DNA of 64,000 bases from Kibdelosporangium philippinense (GTDB lineage Bacteria > Actinomycetota > Actinomycetes > Mycobacteriales > Pseudonocardiaceae). Below are positions 25,881-34,872 of the stretch, piece after piece (within the stretch, counting starts at the first letter, position 1; each line of letters begins with the position of its first letter). The position numbers and the translations under genes were made by a program. Location of the stretch: NCBI RefSeq assembly GCF_021390435.2, contig NZ_JAJVCN010000001.1, forward strand, positions 2,852,001 to 2,916,000, in the 5' to 3' direction. Below the pieces are notes generated by a model. That model was not told where the DNA came from. It ran no database searches and saw nothing but the letters and a program-made list of their open reading frames with translations.

Positions 25881-27095
25881 GTGTTCATTCGTTTGGTGCT
25901 TGGCGTTTCGGTGGTGCTGATCGTCATGGCGGTGCCCGCGTCGGCACATGTGGTCAGTGCCGACGCGGATCTCCGTGTGGCACAGACAATCTCGGGCACC
26001 GAGCTGACGGTCGTGATCAGGCGGACGCCGGAGGTCCCCGGCCCGCTGTACGTCAATCTCGTTGCCTACCAACCCGTTGGCGACCTGACGATCGACCTTG
26101 CCGTCGGCGAAAGTGCCGGGACGGTGCGGCTGTGGCGTTCTGGCACGCACCCGGTGGTGTTGCACGTGCAAGACACGGGTCCGCATGAACTGCGGCTCAA
26201 AACCTCCGCTGACTACTCCGTTCTACCTTTTGAGGTACGCGTTCCGCGGCCCGCCACGTGGGAAATGGTGGTGTACGGCGGTTTCGGCGTGACCGGGGTG
26301 ATGTTCGCGGCTGCCCTGGGCATGTCTCGGTGGCGGCCGGCCGCGCTGGGACTGGGCGGCGTTGGTGTAGTGGCCGCGATCATCGCCGCCACCGTCGCCG
26401 TGCTCTCGCCTCAGCTTGGTGCCGACACCCGTGATCCTGGCCGCCCCAACGCGCAGGGCTTCCTTTTGGTGACTCCGGCTCAGCCGAGGGCAGGGGAGGA
26501 GGTCACGCTCCGGTTCGACCTTGTCGACGGCTCGACCGGCCTGCCCGTGCGCGACCTCGCCGTGCACCACGACGCACTGGCACATCTCGTGATCACCAGC
26601 CAGGATGGCGAATTCTTCCGGCACGTCCATCCACTAAGGACACCGGAAGGCCGATTGGAAACGCGGCTTGTCCCGGACCGGCCGGGACGATACCTGGCTT
26701 ACCTTGAGGTTGAACGCGTCGACGCGGGCGGTCAGCGGGTGTCCGGCAGCTTCGAGATAACCGGGCCGCCGCGGGCATCGCCGTTACGGGTCGCGTCATG
26801 GACATTTCCCGCAGGACGGCCCGTCACCATCGAAATCGACACCGGCACGACTGGTGTGCAGTCGTGGCTTGGCATGGCCGGGCACATGATCACCCGTGAC
26901 GCCACGGGCGATTTCCTCGGCCACGTGCACGAGAGCTCCATGGTGTCCACATCAGACGGAACAGTCGCCGAGCATGGCCCGAAGCTGTGCTTCAGCACGA
27001 GCTTTCCCCGACCTGGCAGGTATTTCGCATGGGTACAGTACGTCAAGGAGTTCCAGATCGTCACGGTCCCGCACGTGATCGAGGTCGTGCGATGA
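25881..27095 (+). CDS. Exported membrane-anchored protein with CopC-like and HVH-motif domains
   Basis: 404 residues. Signal peptide (residues 1-22, ending ASAHVVSADADL, where His after cleavage recalls CopC), an extracytoplasmic beta domain, one or two membrane helices at about 135-180, then two further extracytoplasmic domains. The first of these has HLVITSQDGEFFRHVHPLRTPEG, the second GHMITRDATGDFLGHVHESS. The same HVH pattern occurs twice in the secreted protein of the copper operon at 45,883-46,824, suggesting metal binding. The start is GTG 25881 after AGGA. First gene of a six-gene operon; its stop overlaps the next start (ATGA). Confidence 0.75.
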   Translation: MFIRLVLGVSVVLIVMAVPASAHVVSADADLRVAQTISGTELTVVIRRTPEVPGPLYVNLVAYQPVGDLTIDLAVGESAGTVRLWRSGTHPVVLHVQDTGPHELRLKTSADYSVLPFEVRVPRPATWEMVVYGGFGVTGVMFAAALGMSRWRPAALGLGGVGVVAAIIAATVAVLSPQLGADTRDPGRPNAQGFLLVTPAQPRAGEEVTLRFDLVDGSTGLPVRDLAVHHDALAHLVITSQDGEFFRHVHPLRTPEGRLETRLVPDRPGRYLAYLEVERVDAGGQRVSGSFEITGPPRASPLRVASWTFPAGRPVTIEIDTGTTGVQSWLGMAGHMITRDATGDFLGHVHESSMVSTSDGTVAEHGPKLCFSTSFPRPGRYFAWVQYVKEFQIVTVPHVIEVVR

Positions 27096-27439
27096 AACTG
27101 GTGGCCGCCCTCAGTGTCATCGCGGTCATGGGTGTGCTGCTGATAACCCTGCCGGGCGCGAAACCCGTCAGGCTTGTCCGCGCCGACCTGACCGTGCAAC
27201 TGGACAAGGCCAGTACGGGAACCGTTGTGGCACAAGTTGAAACGCCGCCTGAGGTGGCCGCGGTCTCGATGTTCGCCACGATGCCGCAGATGGGCCACCT
27301 CACCGGCGAAATCACGGCCATCAGGGAAAAGCCAGGGCTGTTCCGGGCCACCGGTGAGCTGTTTTCGATGGCGGGTCGGTGGGAGCTGGGTGTTCGCGCC
27401 GACGGCCGCGTCGTGACCTTCGAAATCCCCGTGAAATAG
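27092..27439 (+). CDS. Small exported YtkA/FixH-like protein
   Basis: 115 residues: signal/anchor helix (MKLVAALSVIAVMGVLLIT) and a single beta-sandwich domain, VRADLTVQLDKASTGTVVAQVETPP, MFATMPQMGHLTGEITA, then MAGRWELGVRADGR. The MPxMGH stretch matches YtkA-like domains, which are found near copper and cytochrome oxidase assembly genes. ATG 27092 overlaps the upstream stop. Function inferred as periplasm-side metal handling with its neighbours. Confidence 0.75.
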   Translation: MKLVAALSVIAVMGVLLITLPGAKPVRLVRADLTVQLDKASTGTVVAQVETPPEVAAVSMFATMPQMGHLTGEITAIREKPGLFRATGELFSMAGRWELGVRADGRVVTFEIPVK

Positions 27440-27447
27440 GAGTTCTC

Positions 27448-28461
27448 ATGATTCCAAGGCGACAAGTGGTGGGCGCCTGGTTGCTGCTGGCCGGTTTCTG
27501 CTCGCTGTGGCTTGGCGTGGCGTGGGACGGGCAATGGCACGTCGACGTCGGGCCGGACACGTTTTTCACCGCGCCGCACCTGATGTTCTACTTCGGCACC
27601 GCGCTGATCGGCCTGACCAGCCTCGTTGTCGTGCTGAAGAGCCAGAAGGACACCGGCCCGGCCGTGCGCGTGGTGGGTTTGCGTGCGCCCGCCCCATTCC
27701 TGGTCGCGGGTCTCGGCGCGGCCGGGCACCTGGTGTACGGCGCGATCGACCTGTGGTGGCACACGATTTACGGCTTCGACGTGCTGGAGAGCACGCCGTC
27801 CCACCTCAGCCTGCAGCTCGCGATGCAGGTACAGGCCATCGGGACGATCATGGCGTTCGCCGCTCTGCGGGACACCCGGTCCGGCCTGTGGGGACTGGCC
27901 GCCGCTGGTGCGGGCGGTGTCGCCGCCAGTTCGATTCTCCTCGACGGTTCGGTCTTGGGCGTCAGGCTGTCCGCGATCTCCGGCGCCGCGATCGCTGCCT
28001 GGACGTTGGCTGTGATGGCAGGTGTCACCCGTAGCGCGTGGTGGGTTGCCGCGCTGGGCCTTACGTATGCGGCCCTGCACGCCGCCTCGTTCCTGTTCCC
28101 ACCATGGGCGACCGAGCTGTACGCAGCCGGGATCGGCCAGCCGATTCGGGACAACGCGTCGGGAATACCACGGGTCGCGCTGGCGATGCCTTTGATATTC
28201 CCAGTCCTCGCGCTACTGGCGGCAGGCGTTGTCTGGTTTGCCATACGACGCCAGATCACGCCCCAGGTCGTCATGGCCGGGTTGGGCGCTGTTGTTGGGC
28301 TGGCAGCGACCGTGTCCATGAGCTTTCTCGACGAGTCCACGGCCAACCCGCTGCTGAATATCGTGATCGTCACGGCCTTCGCTGCTGTTGGTGGCCGTTT
28401 CGGCTGGCAGAACGCGGCGTTGCTGCGTCGGCTCAGCTCCCGTCAGGCGGTGGCGGTATGA
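27448..28461 (+). CDS. Polytopic membrane protein of the six-gene operon
   Basis: 337 residues with about 8-9 hydrophobic helices. Possible metal-binding or catalytic residues sit at helix ends: GQWHVDVGPDTFFTAPHLMFY, HLVYGAIDLWWHTIYGFD, STPSHLSLQ and ALHAASFLFPPW. The His/Trp-rich pattern recalls membrane proteins of copper or cytochrome oxidase maturation, but I cannot name a family. ATG 27448 follows TAGGAG. Its stop overlaps the next ATG (ATGA). Confidence 0.75.
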   Translation: MIPRRQVVGAWLLLAGFCSLWLGVAWDGQWHVDVGPDTFFTAPHLMFYFGTALIGLTSLVVVLKSQKDTGPAVRVVGLRAPAPFLVAGLGAAGHLVYGAIDLWWHTIYGFDVLESTPSHLSLQLAMQVQAIGTIMAFAALRDTRSGLWGLAAAGAGGVAASSILLDGSVLGVRLSAISGAAIAAWTLAVMAGVTRSAWWVAALGLTYAALHAASFLFPPWATELYAAGIGQPIRDNASGIPRVALAMPLIFPVLALLAAGVVWFAIRRQITPQVVMAGLGAVVGLAATVSMSFLDESTANPLLNIVIVTAFAAVGGRFGWQNAALLRRLSSRQAVAV

Positions 28462-29009
28462 GGCTCCTGCTCGCGCTCAGCGTTGCCAGCGTAATGATCT
28501 TGTCGGCGCCGACGGCCGCCGCTCAAGCAGAACCGTTGACGGTAGTGCACAGCGAACGCATTTCGTTGGGAAACACCACATTGACCGCGTCTTTCTCGGA
28601 TTGGCCCATCAAAGCCGGACGATCGCTAGACTTCACGTTCGAGCCTGCTGGGGGGATCGAGGGGCGCGGGGGAACTGTGCGCGCGATAGCGCCGTCTGGC
28701 CAACCGCAGGCTCTGGGCATTGTCGGCCTCGATGGCGAGGCGGACATGAAGTTGCAGCGGCATCCGCAGGCGCGGCACGCGTGGGGGCTGGATGTCGTGG
28801 CATTACCCGAGGAGGGGCTGTGGCGCTTCGAATTCACCGTGCCGGGAGTGGGGACCGGGACGTTGCCGGTCCTCGCGGGACCGATGCCGGGGCCGCCGGC
28901 GGCGGTGAGCTGGACGTTCGGCATGATTCCTTGGGCGATCGCGCTGGTGGTGCTTGGCCGCAGATGGTGGCGGGTGCGCAAGGCGACCGTACTGGCCTGG
29001 AGCGGCTGA
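28458..29009 (+). CDS. Exported protein with C-terminal membrane anchor
   Basis: 183 residues: signal peptide (MRLLLALSVASVMILSAPTAAAQA), an extracytoplasmic beta domain (ERISLGNTTLTASFSDWPIKAGRSLDF, LDGEADMKLQRHPQARHAWGLDV, LWRFEFTVPG) and a single C-terminal helix followed by a basic tail (RRWWRVRK). The topology suits a membrane-tethered accessory subunit for the preceding polytopic protein. Start and stop overlap those of both neighbours, so it is translated in step with them. Confidence 0.75.
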   Translation: MRLLLALSVASVMILSAPTAAAQAEPLTVVHSERISLGNTTLTASFSDWPIKAGRSLDFTFEPAGGIEGRGGTVRAIAPSGQPQALGIVGLDGEADMKLQRHPQARHAWGLDVVALPEEGLWRFEFTVPGVGTGTLPVLAGPMPGPPAAVSWTFGMIPWAIALVVLGRRWWRVRKATVLAWSG

Positions 29010-30091
29010 GCGACGGACTGCTCGCGCTGCTGCCGGTGACCGTCGCCTGGCTGTCCATATTGGACGGACCGGTCGAGCGGCACATCGAGATCATGCTTGC
29101 GGTCGCGGCGGCGCAGACGTTCGTGCTCGCCTGGTACCGCCGGTTCCCGCTCACCGTCCTGCTGGTCGTGATGGGCCTGGAAACCGTGCTGATCGTGCTC
29201 GATTCGGAGATCTTCGTCGGGTTCCTCGTCGCCACGTTCGCGTTGGGCACGTGGGGAAAGCCCGTGCAGCAACGAATCGGGCTCGCCGTCGGTCTCACGT
29301 TGCTCGCGATCGGGATGGTCGTGAGTATCGCGGGCGGATCGGAGCCGCTGTTCGCCGTGGTCGGCGTCTCGTCGATCGCGGTGATGTTCGTGGGGTTCTG
29401 GATGAGCGGACGACTCGGCGCGCGCCACCGGTCCCGGATGCGTCAGCTCGAAACCGAGCGCACTCAGGTCGTTGAGCGTGAACGTGCCCTGCTGGCAAGG
29501 GAACTGCACGACATCCTGAACCACTCGGTGACCGCGATGGTGCTCGACGCCACCGCGGCCGCCGAGACCGGATCACCCGACGAGGCACGGGAAACGCTGC
29601 ACAGAGTCGCGCGGACCGGTCGTGACTCGCTCGCGGAGTTGCGGCGGTTGCTCGGTGTGCTGCGCGCGAACACGTCCGCGACCGACCATGACCCGTTGAT
29701 CGTTCCACCCGGCCTTGCCCAGATCAACGCCTTGATCTCAGCCACGCCGCTGGACATCGAGGTGGTCCGGCAAGGAAAGGCGGGGCCGCTGGACGCCAGC
29801 ATCGAACACGCCGCCTATCGGGTGATTCAGGAGTCGCTGACCAACGTGATCAAACACGCAGGGCCGGTCGCGACAACCGTGTCCTTGTTCTTCACTGCAG
29901 ACCAACTGTCCGTGGTCGTTGTCAACGCCCAGTCCGTGAAACCCCCGAATCCCGGCACCGGCATGGGATTGATCGGCATGCGCGAACGGGTTTCCCTTGT
30001 CGGGGGCACGCTTGAGGCGGGTCCGTGTCCCGGCGGCGGGTTCGAGGTGCGTGCTGTTCTGCCTGCGAGGAGCGTGCCGTGCTCCGCGTAG
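28964..30091 (+). CDS. NarL-type sensor histidine kinase (HisKA_3)
   Basis: About 375 residues: four or five membrane helices in the first 140 residues, a coiled-coil linker (RHRSRMRQLETERTQVVERERALLAREL), the phosphoacceptor motif RELHDILNHS, and a HATPase domain with NVIKHAG and GTGMGLIGMRERV. The start is uncertain; ATG 28964 lies inside the end of the preceding gene, overlapping it by 46 bases, and later GTG codons are possible. It overlaps the response regulator gene by 13 bases. With the four exported/membrane proteins upstream it likely senses an envelope or metal signal. Confidence 0.88.
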   Translation: MVAGAQGDRTGLERLSDGLLALLPVTVAWLSILDGPVERHIEIMLAVAAAQTFVLAWYRRFPLTVLLVVMGLETVLIVLDSEIFVGFLVATFALGTWGKPVQQRIGLAVGLTLLAIGMVVSIAGGSEPLFAVVGVSSIAVMFVGFWMSGRLGARHRSRMRQLETERTQVVERERALLARELHDILNHSVTAMVLDATAAAETGSPDEARETLHRVARTGRDSLAELRRLLGVLRANTSATDHDPLIVPPGLAQINALISATPLDIEVVRQGKAGPLDASIEHAAYRVIQESLTNVIKHAGPVATTVSLFFTADQLSVVVVNAQSVKPPNPGTGMGLIGMRERVSLVGGTLEAGPCPGGGFEVRAVLPARSVPCSA

Positions 30092-30723
30092 TGGTCTGTG
30101 ATGATGAACAGTTGCTCAGGGAGGCGCTGACCAAGATCATCGACGCCGCCGACGACCTGTCGGTGGTCGGAGTCGCGGCGAACGGGCAGGAAGCTGTGAC
30201 CGCCGTCGACCGGCACGCGCCGGATGTCGTGCTGATGGACATCCGGATGCCCGTGCTGGATGGAATCGAGGCGACGCGGCGCATCGCCGGGCGCGCGCGA
30301 GTGCTCATCCTGACGACGTATGACCTGGACAGCTATGTCTATGCCGCGTTGCAGGCAGGAGCCAGCGGCTTCTTGCTCAAGGACGCGCCAAGCGAACGGC
30401 TCCGGGACGGCATCCGGATCGTCGCCGCAGGTCAAGCCGTTCTCGCTCCCGAGGCGACGGCACGGATGATCACCGCGTTCCGTCCGGCGATGCCCAGCGC
30501 TGAAGACCAGATGCTGCTGCGGGCGATCCATGGTTTGTCGCCGAGGGAGCGCGAGGTGTCCGAGCTGATCGCATCCGGCCTTGCCAATGACGAGATCGCG
30601 GACCGGCTGACGATCAGCCGCTACACGGTGAAGGTCCACGTCTCGAACATCCTCGGCAAGCTGGGCGTCCCCGACCGGGTGCACGTGGTGCTGGCCTGGT
30701 CGCGGCTGCGCGGGCACGTCTGA
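30079..30723 (+). CDS. NarL/LuxR-family response regulator
   Basis: 214 residues: receiver domain at about 1-118 with the acidic pair in VVVCDDEQ, phosphoacceptor Asp in VVLMDIRMP, Thr in ILTTYD and Lys in FLLKDAP; LuxR helix-turn-helix at about 150-212 (LSPREREVSELIASGLANDEI, YTVKVHVSNILGKLG). GTG 30079 follows GAGGAG and overlaps the kinase gene. Cognate partner of the upstream histidine kinase and last gene of the operon. Confidence 0.93.
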   Translation: MLRVVVCDDEQLLREALTKIIDAADDLSVVGVAANGQEAVTAVDRHAPDVVLMDIRMPVLDGIEATRRIAGRARVLILTTYDLDSYVYAALQAGASGFLLKDAPSERLRDGIRIVAAGQAVLAPEATARMITAFRPAMPSAEDQMLLRAIHGLSPREREVSELIASGLANDEIADRLTISRYTVKVHVSNILGKLGVPDRVHVVLAWSRLRGHV

Positions 30724-30777
30724 ACCGTTGACTTAACCGGTGCGGGCATGAAAACTCTGGAACTGACCCTGCAAGAA

Positions 30778-30817
30778 GTTAGCTAACAGCGCTCAATTTG
30801 CATGGATTGCCATGCAA
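30778..30817. promoter_or_regulatory. Two palindromes upstream of the GH87 gene, candidate operators
   Basis: GTTAGCTAAC (30778-30787) is a perfect 10-bp palindrome. TTGCATGG-ATTG-CCATGCAA (30798-30817) is a perfect 8-bp inverted repeat with a 4-bp centre. Both lie in the 166-base leader of the secreted glucanase gene, 73-112 bases before its ATG, a good place for carbohydrate-responsive repression. No local regulator gene is an obvious match. Confidence 0.45.
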
Positions 30818-30889
30818 TCGTTCGGCGGACGCGTCCTCGGCGTCGGCCGATCTCACCCTGCCCGCACAACAGAACAGAGGACACCATCC

Positions 30890-33800
30890 ATGGAACGTAA
30901 GCAGCGTCGCTTGCGCCTGGTCAGTGGCATCCTCGTGGCGGCAATGGCCGTCGCGGGGGTCTCGCCGAGCACGGCTTTAGCAGCCGACGGCCCCAACCTG
31001 TCCATCGGCAAAACCGTTACGGCGAGCGGGACCCAGGGTGGGTACCCGGCAGGCAACGTCAATGACGGCAACGCGCAGACATACTGGGAGAGCACGAACA
31101 ACGCGCTCCCGCAATGGGTTCAAGTCGATCTCGGTAGCAGTGTCAGCGTCAACCAGGTGGTGCTGAAACTGCCCGGTTCGTGGGGCGCTCGTACGCAGAC
31201 CCTCAGCGTGCAGGGCAGCACTGATGCCTCTGCTTTCAGCGCCTTGTCGGCCTCGGCCGGTCGCGTGTTCTCGCCGTCCTCGGCCAACACCGTGACCATC
31301 GATTTCCCTGCCACAGCCGTGCGATACGTACGGGTCAACATCACCGCGAACACCGGCTGGCCCGCGGCGCAGCTGTCGGAGTTCGAGATCTACGGTCCTG
31401 GCAGCGAACCGCCGCCCGGCGGGGAAGGCAACATAGCCGCTGGCAAGCCAGTTGAGGCCAACTCGCATGTGCACAACTTTGTCGCGGCCAACGCGAACGA
31501 CAACAACGTTGGCACGTATTGGGAATCCGCCGGTTTCGACGGAATGCTGACGGTCAAGCTCGGCGCGAACGCGGACGTCAGCTCGGTGGTGATCAAACTC
31601 AACCCCGACCCGATCTGGGGGCCGCGTACCCAGACCGTCGAAGTCCTCGGCCGGGAACAGTCGGCGACGGGCTTCAGCTCGCTGAAAGCCTTGGCACAGT
31701 ATGCTTTCAACCCGTCATCCGGCAACTCGGTGACCATTCCGGTCACCGGCCGCGTTGCCGATCTGCGGCTGCGCTTCACGGCCAACTCCGGTGCGCCTGG
31801 CGGACAGGTGGGCGAGTTGCTTGTGATGGGAACCGCCGCGCCGAACCCGGACCTGACGGTGTCGGCCTTGTCGTGGACACCCGCCGCGCCCACGGAAACC
31901 GACGCGATCACGGTCCGCGCGACCGTCCAGAACATCGGTTCCGCTGCCGCCGGTGCGACAACGGTCAACGTCAGTCTCGGCGGCGTTGTCGCAGGTAGCG
32001 CCCCTGTTTCCGGCCTGGCGGCCGGCGCGTCGGCGACGGTCACGGTGGACGTCGGCAGGCGTGCGATGGGCAGTTACGCGGTCACGTCAGTTGTTGATCC
32101 AAACAATGCAATTATCGAACAGAACGATGGCAACAACAGCCTGACGGCCTCCACGCAGCTGGTCGTGGCCCAATCACCCGGCCCTGACCTGCTGATCACC
32201 AACATCACGTCCAATCCGCCCAACCCAGCGGTCGGCGCTACCGTCACCTTCACGGTCGCCGTGAACAACCGTGGCACGACAGCGTCGGGTGCGTCCGTGA
32301 CACGCCTGACGGTTGGCAGCACGACATTGAACACCAACACGGCGTCCGTAGCCGCCGGTGCGACAACCAACGTTGCTGTCAGCGGCAGCTGGACCGCCAC
32401 GAGTGGCGGCGCCACGATCACCGCGACCGCTGACGCGACCAACGTCGTCACTGAGACGAACGAAACGAACAACTCCCTGTCCCGGTCGATCGTGGTCGGC
32501 AGGGGCGCGGCGGTGCCGTATGTCGAGTACGAAGCAGAAGCCGCTAGCTACCAAGGAACCCTGCTGCAGACCGACCCGCTGCGCACCTTCGGGCACACCA
32601 ATTTCGCGACCGAGTCCTCGGGCCGCCAGTCGGTGCGGTTGAACAACACCGGCCAGTTCGTCGAGTTCACCTCGGCCAACGCGGCGAACTCGATCGTCGT
32701 CCGCAACTCCATCCCGGACTCCCCGAGCGGCGGCGGCATCGACGCGACGATCAGCTTGTACATCAACGGAACCTTCGCGCAGAAGCTGTCCCTGTCGTCC
32801 AAGCACAGCTGGCTCTACGGAACAACGGACGATCCCGAGGGCCTGACGAACAGCCCGCAGGCCAACGCGCGCAGGCTGTTCGACGAGTCGCACGCCCTGC
32901 TGTCCACTTCGTACCCACCAGGCACGAAGTTCCGGCTGCAGCGCGACTCTTGGGACACGGCCGCGTTCTACATCATCGACCTGATCGACCTCGAACAGGT
33001 CGCACCCCCGGCAAGCCAACCGGCCGGATGCACGTCGATCACCTCGTACGGCGCCATCCCGAACGACGGAATCGACGACACCCCGGCGATCCAGAAAGCC
33101 GTGACCGACGACCAGAACGGCGTGATCAGCTGCGTGTGGATCCCGGCGGGGCAATGGCGGCAGGAGCAGAAGATCCTGACCGATGACCCCCTCAACCGCG
33201 GCCAGTACAACCAGGTCGGTATCAGCAACGTGACGATCAGAGGCGCGGGCATGTGGCACTCGCAGCTCTACACGTTGACAGAGCCACAGAACGCGGGCGG
33301 TATCAACCACCCGCACGAAGGAAACTTCGGCTTCGACATCGACAAGAACGTGCAGCTGTCGGACATCGCGATCTTCGGCTCCGGCCGGATCAGAGGAGGC
33401 GGTGGAGCGGAAGGCGGAGTGGGCCTCAACGGTCGCTTCGGCACCGGAACGAAGATCAGCAACGTCTGGATCGAACACGCGAACGTAGGCGTGTGGGTCG
33501 GTCGGGACTTCGACAACATCCCGGAGTTGTGGGGCCCGGCCGATGGCCTTGAATTCAGCGGGATGCGGATCCGCAACACCTATGCGGACGGCATCAACTT
33601 CACGAACGGAAGCCGTAACTCGAGCGTGTTCAACTCGTCCTTCCGGACAACGGGCGACGACTCGCTGGCGGTGTGGGCGAACCGGTACGTGAAGGACCCG
33701 GCGGTGGACATCGCGCACGACAACAGTTTCGTGAACAACACAATCCAGCTGCCCTGGCGTGCGAACGGCGTGGCGATCTACGGAGGCTACAACAACAAGA

Positions 33801-34246
33801 TCGAAAACAACCTGATCTACGACACGATGAACTATCCCGGCATCATGCTGGCGACAGATCATGATCCCCTGCCATTCAGTGGACAGACGTTGATAGCCAA
33901 CAACGGGCTGTACAGGGCGGGCGGCGTGTTCTGGGGCGAAGCCCAGAAGTTCGGTGCGATCACCCTGTTCGCCCAGAACCGGGATATCACGGGCGTGACG
34001 ATCCGGGACACGGAGATCGTGGACTCGACGTACGACGGAATCCAGTTCAAGGGCGGCGGCGGAAACATGCCGAACGTGGCGATCACGAACGTCCGGATCG
34101 ACAAGTCGAACAATGGCGGCGCCGGGATCTTGGCGCAGGGGAGTGCTCGAGGTAGCGCGACCCTGAACAACGTGACCATCACGAACTCGGCCGGAGGAAA
34201 TGTGGTGATAGAACCAGGATCCAGCTTCAGCATCACCGGAAGCTGA
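30890..34246 (+). CDS. Secreted GH87 alpha-1,3-glucanase (mutanase/mycodextranase type)
   Basis: 1,118-residue extracellular polysaccharide hydrolase. Signal peptide 1-31 (cut after TALA), two discoidin-like carbohydrate-binding modules (about 35-170 and 180-325; both contain TYWES and WG-x-RTQT), two CARDB modules (about 325-430 and 435-535), then a GH87 region: VEYEAEAASYQGTLLQTD, NSIVVRNSIPDS, HSWLYG, and a right-handed beta-helix. Asp900 (YADGIN) and Asp923/Asp924 (TGDDS) match in spacing (23, 24) the three catalytic aspartates of characterised GH87 enzymes. It would break down alpha-1,3-glucan of fungal walls or biofilms. ATG 30890 follows AGAGGA; an upstream ATG would spoil the signal peptide. 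A hairpin element directly follows the stop. Confidence 0.92.
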   Translation: MERKQRRLRLVSGILVAAMAVAGVSPSTALAADGPNLSIGKTVTASGTQGGYPAGNVNDGNAQTYWESTNNALPQWVQVDLGSSVSVNQVVLKLPGSWGARTQTLSVQGSTDASAFSALSASAGRVFSPSSANTVTIDFPATAVRYVRVNITANTGWPAAQLSEFEIYGPGSEPPPGGEGNIAAGKPVEANSHVHNFVAANANDNNVGTYWESAGFDGMLTVKLGANADVSSVVIKLNPDPIWGPRTQTVEVLGREQSATGFSSLKALAQYAFNPSSGNSVTIPVTGRVADLRLRFTANSGAPGGQVGELLVMGTAAPNPDLTVSALSWTPAAPTETDAITVRATVQNIGSAAAGATTVNVSLGGVVAGSAPVSGLAAGASATVTVDVGRRAMGSYAVTSVVDPNNAIIEQNDGNNSLTASTQLVVAQSPGPDLLITNITSNPPNPAVGATVTFTVAVNNRGTTASGASVTRLTVGSTTLNTNTASVAAGATTNVAVSGSWTATSGGATITATADATNVVTETNETNNSLSRSIVVGRGAAVPYVEYEAEAASYQGTLLQTDPLRTFGHTNFATESSGRQSVRLNNTGQFVEFTSANAANSIVVRNSIPDSPSGGGIDATISLYINGTFAQKLSLSSKHSWLYGTTDDPEGLTNSPQANARRLFDESHALLSTSYPPGTKFRLQRDSWDTAAFYIIDLIDLEQVAPPASQPAGCTSITSYGAIPNDGIDDTPAIQKAVTDDQNGVISCVWIPAGQWRQEQKILTDDPLNRGQYNQVGISNVTIRGAGMWHSQLYTLTEPQNAGGINHPHEGNFGFDIDKNVQLSDIAIFGSGRIRGGGGAEGGVGLNGRFGTGTKISNVWIEHANVGVWVGRDFDNIPELWGPADGLEFSGMRIRNTYADGINFTNGSRNSSVFNSSFRTTGDDSLAVWANRYVKDPAVDIAHDNSFVNNTIQLPWRANGVAIYGGYNNKIENNLIYDTMNYPGIMLATDHDPLPFSGQTLIANNGLYRAGGVFWGEAQKFGAITLFAQNRDITGVTIRDTEIVDSTYDGIQFKGGGGNMPNVAITNVRIDKSNNGGAGILAQGSARGSATLNNVTITNSAGGNVVIEPGSSFSITGS

Positions 34247-34323
34247 GGTCACAAGGTGTCAAAGCTCGTGAGTGGTTATCAAGGTTAGAACCCGGATAAC
34301 CACTCACGAGGTCTGACCTGGGC
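34246..34323. repeat. Hairpin element, copy A
   Basis: Outer arms AGGTCA (34246-34251) and TGACCT (34314-34319) enclose a perfect 16-bp stem (CTCGTGAGTGGTTATC at 34265-34280, complement at 34295-34310). The 14-base loop contains GGTTAGAAC. It lies between convergent genes, abuts the glucanase stop, and could end transcription from both sides. It is related to copies B (43.2 kb) and C (51.9 kb). Confidence 0.85.
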
Positions 34324-34341
34324 AAATGTTGGTCCACGAGT

Positions 34342-34782
34342 TCACCCTGATCTGCGGAAGGCTTGGAACTCGTACTCTTCCACGTAGAAGGCCACGAGCA
34401 CGTCTCGCGAACCGGCCAGCAGCGTGATCTCCTCGCTGCGGACCTTCACGATCTGCTCGAGCCAGTCGGGCACGATCGTGCGAACCGACAGCCAGGGGAA
34501 CATCCACAACCCGGTCGAGACGTACCAGCGGTCACACGAGCCGGATAACTCCACGAAATCCCGCATCCAGCCCGCGACATTCGCGGCGGTCAAGGGCAGA
34601 GTGGTATCGGGAACCGCTGTCGTCGGGCGCGTGTCATCCAGTGCGGGGCGGACCCAGCTGGGCAGCATCGCCCACTGGGCGAAGCCGCCAGGCTCCAATG
34701 TGGAGAGTCGGTCGTGCAGGGTCTTGGCCCGCATCAACTGAACGCGCCGCTCGTGGGCCTCGGATCGCATCGAGACGATCAT
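34342..34782 (-). CDS. Conserved hypothetical protein
   Basis: 146 residues from ATG 34782, or 142 from ATG 34770 (MRSEAHERRVQLMRAKTLHDRL). Not recognised. The protein is soluble, Trp-rich (WAMLPSWVRPAL, CDRWYVSTGLWMFPWLSV) and ends with an acidic/aromatic strand (VAFYVEEYEFQAF). It is divergent from the ABC transporter gene with a 90-base gap and may share a promoter region with it. Confidence 0.65.
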   Translation of the reverse strand: MIVSMRSEAHERRVQLMRAKTLHDRLSTLEPGGFAQWAMLPSWVRPALDDTRPTTAVPDTTLPLTAANVAGWMRDFVELSGSCDRWYVSTGLWMFPWLSVRTIVPDWLEQIVKVRSEEITLLAGSRDVLVAFYVEEYEFQAFRRSG

Positions 34783-34872
34783 ACCGCTGTTCGTCGCAAC
34801 GGAGAAAATCAATCGCAGTATCGGGCCGGGCACGGCAGCATGTGCGGTTCCGCTGTTCTGGGAAGGGGTCAC

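Noticed and set aside
32174..34252. A very long open frame (about 690 codons) on the minus strand opposite the glucanase gene
   Set aside because: It is the mirror of a high-GC coding frame; its residues are Arg/Val/Asp-rich with no family resemblance, while the plus-strand product has a signal peptide and complete GH87 features.
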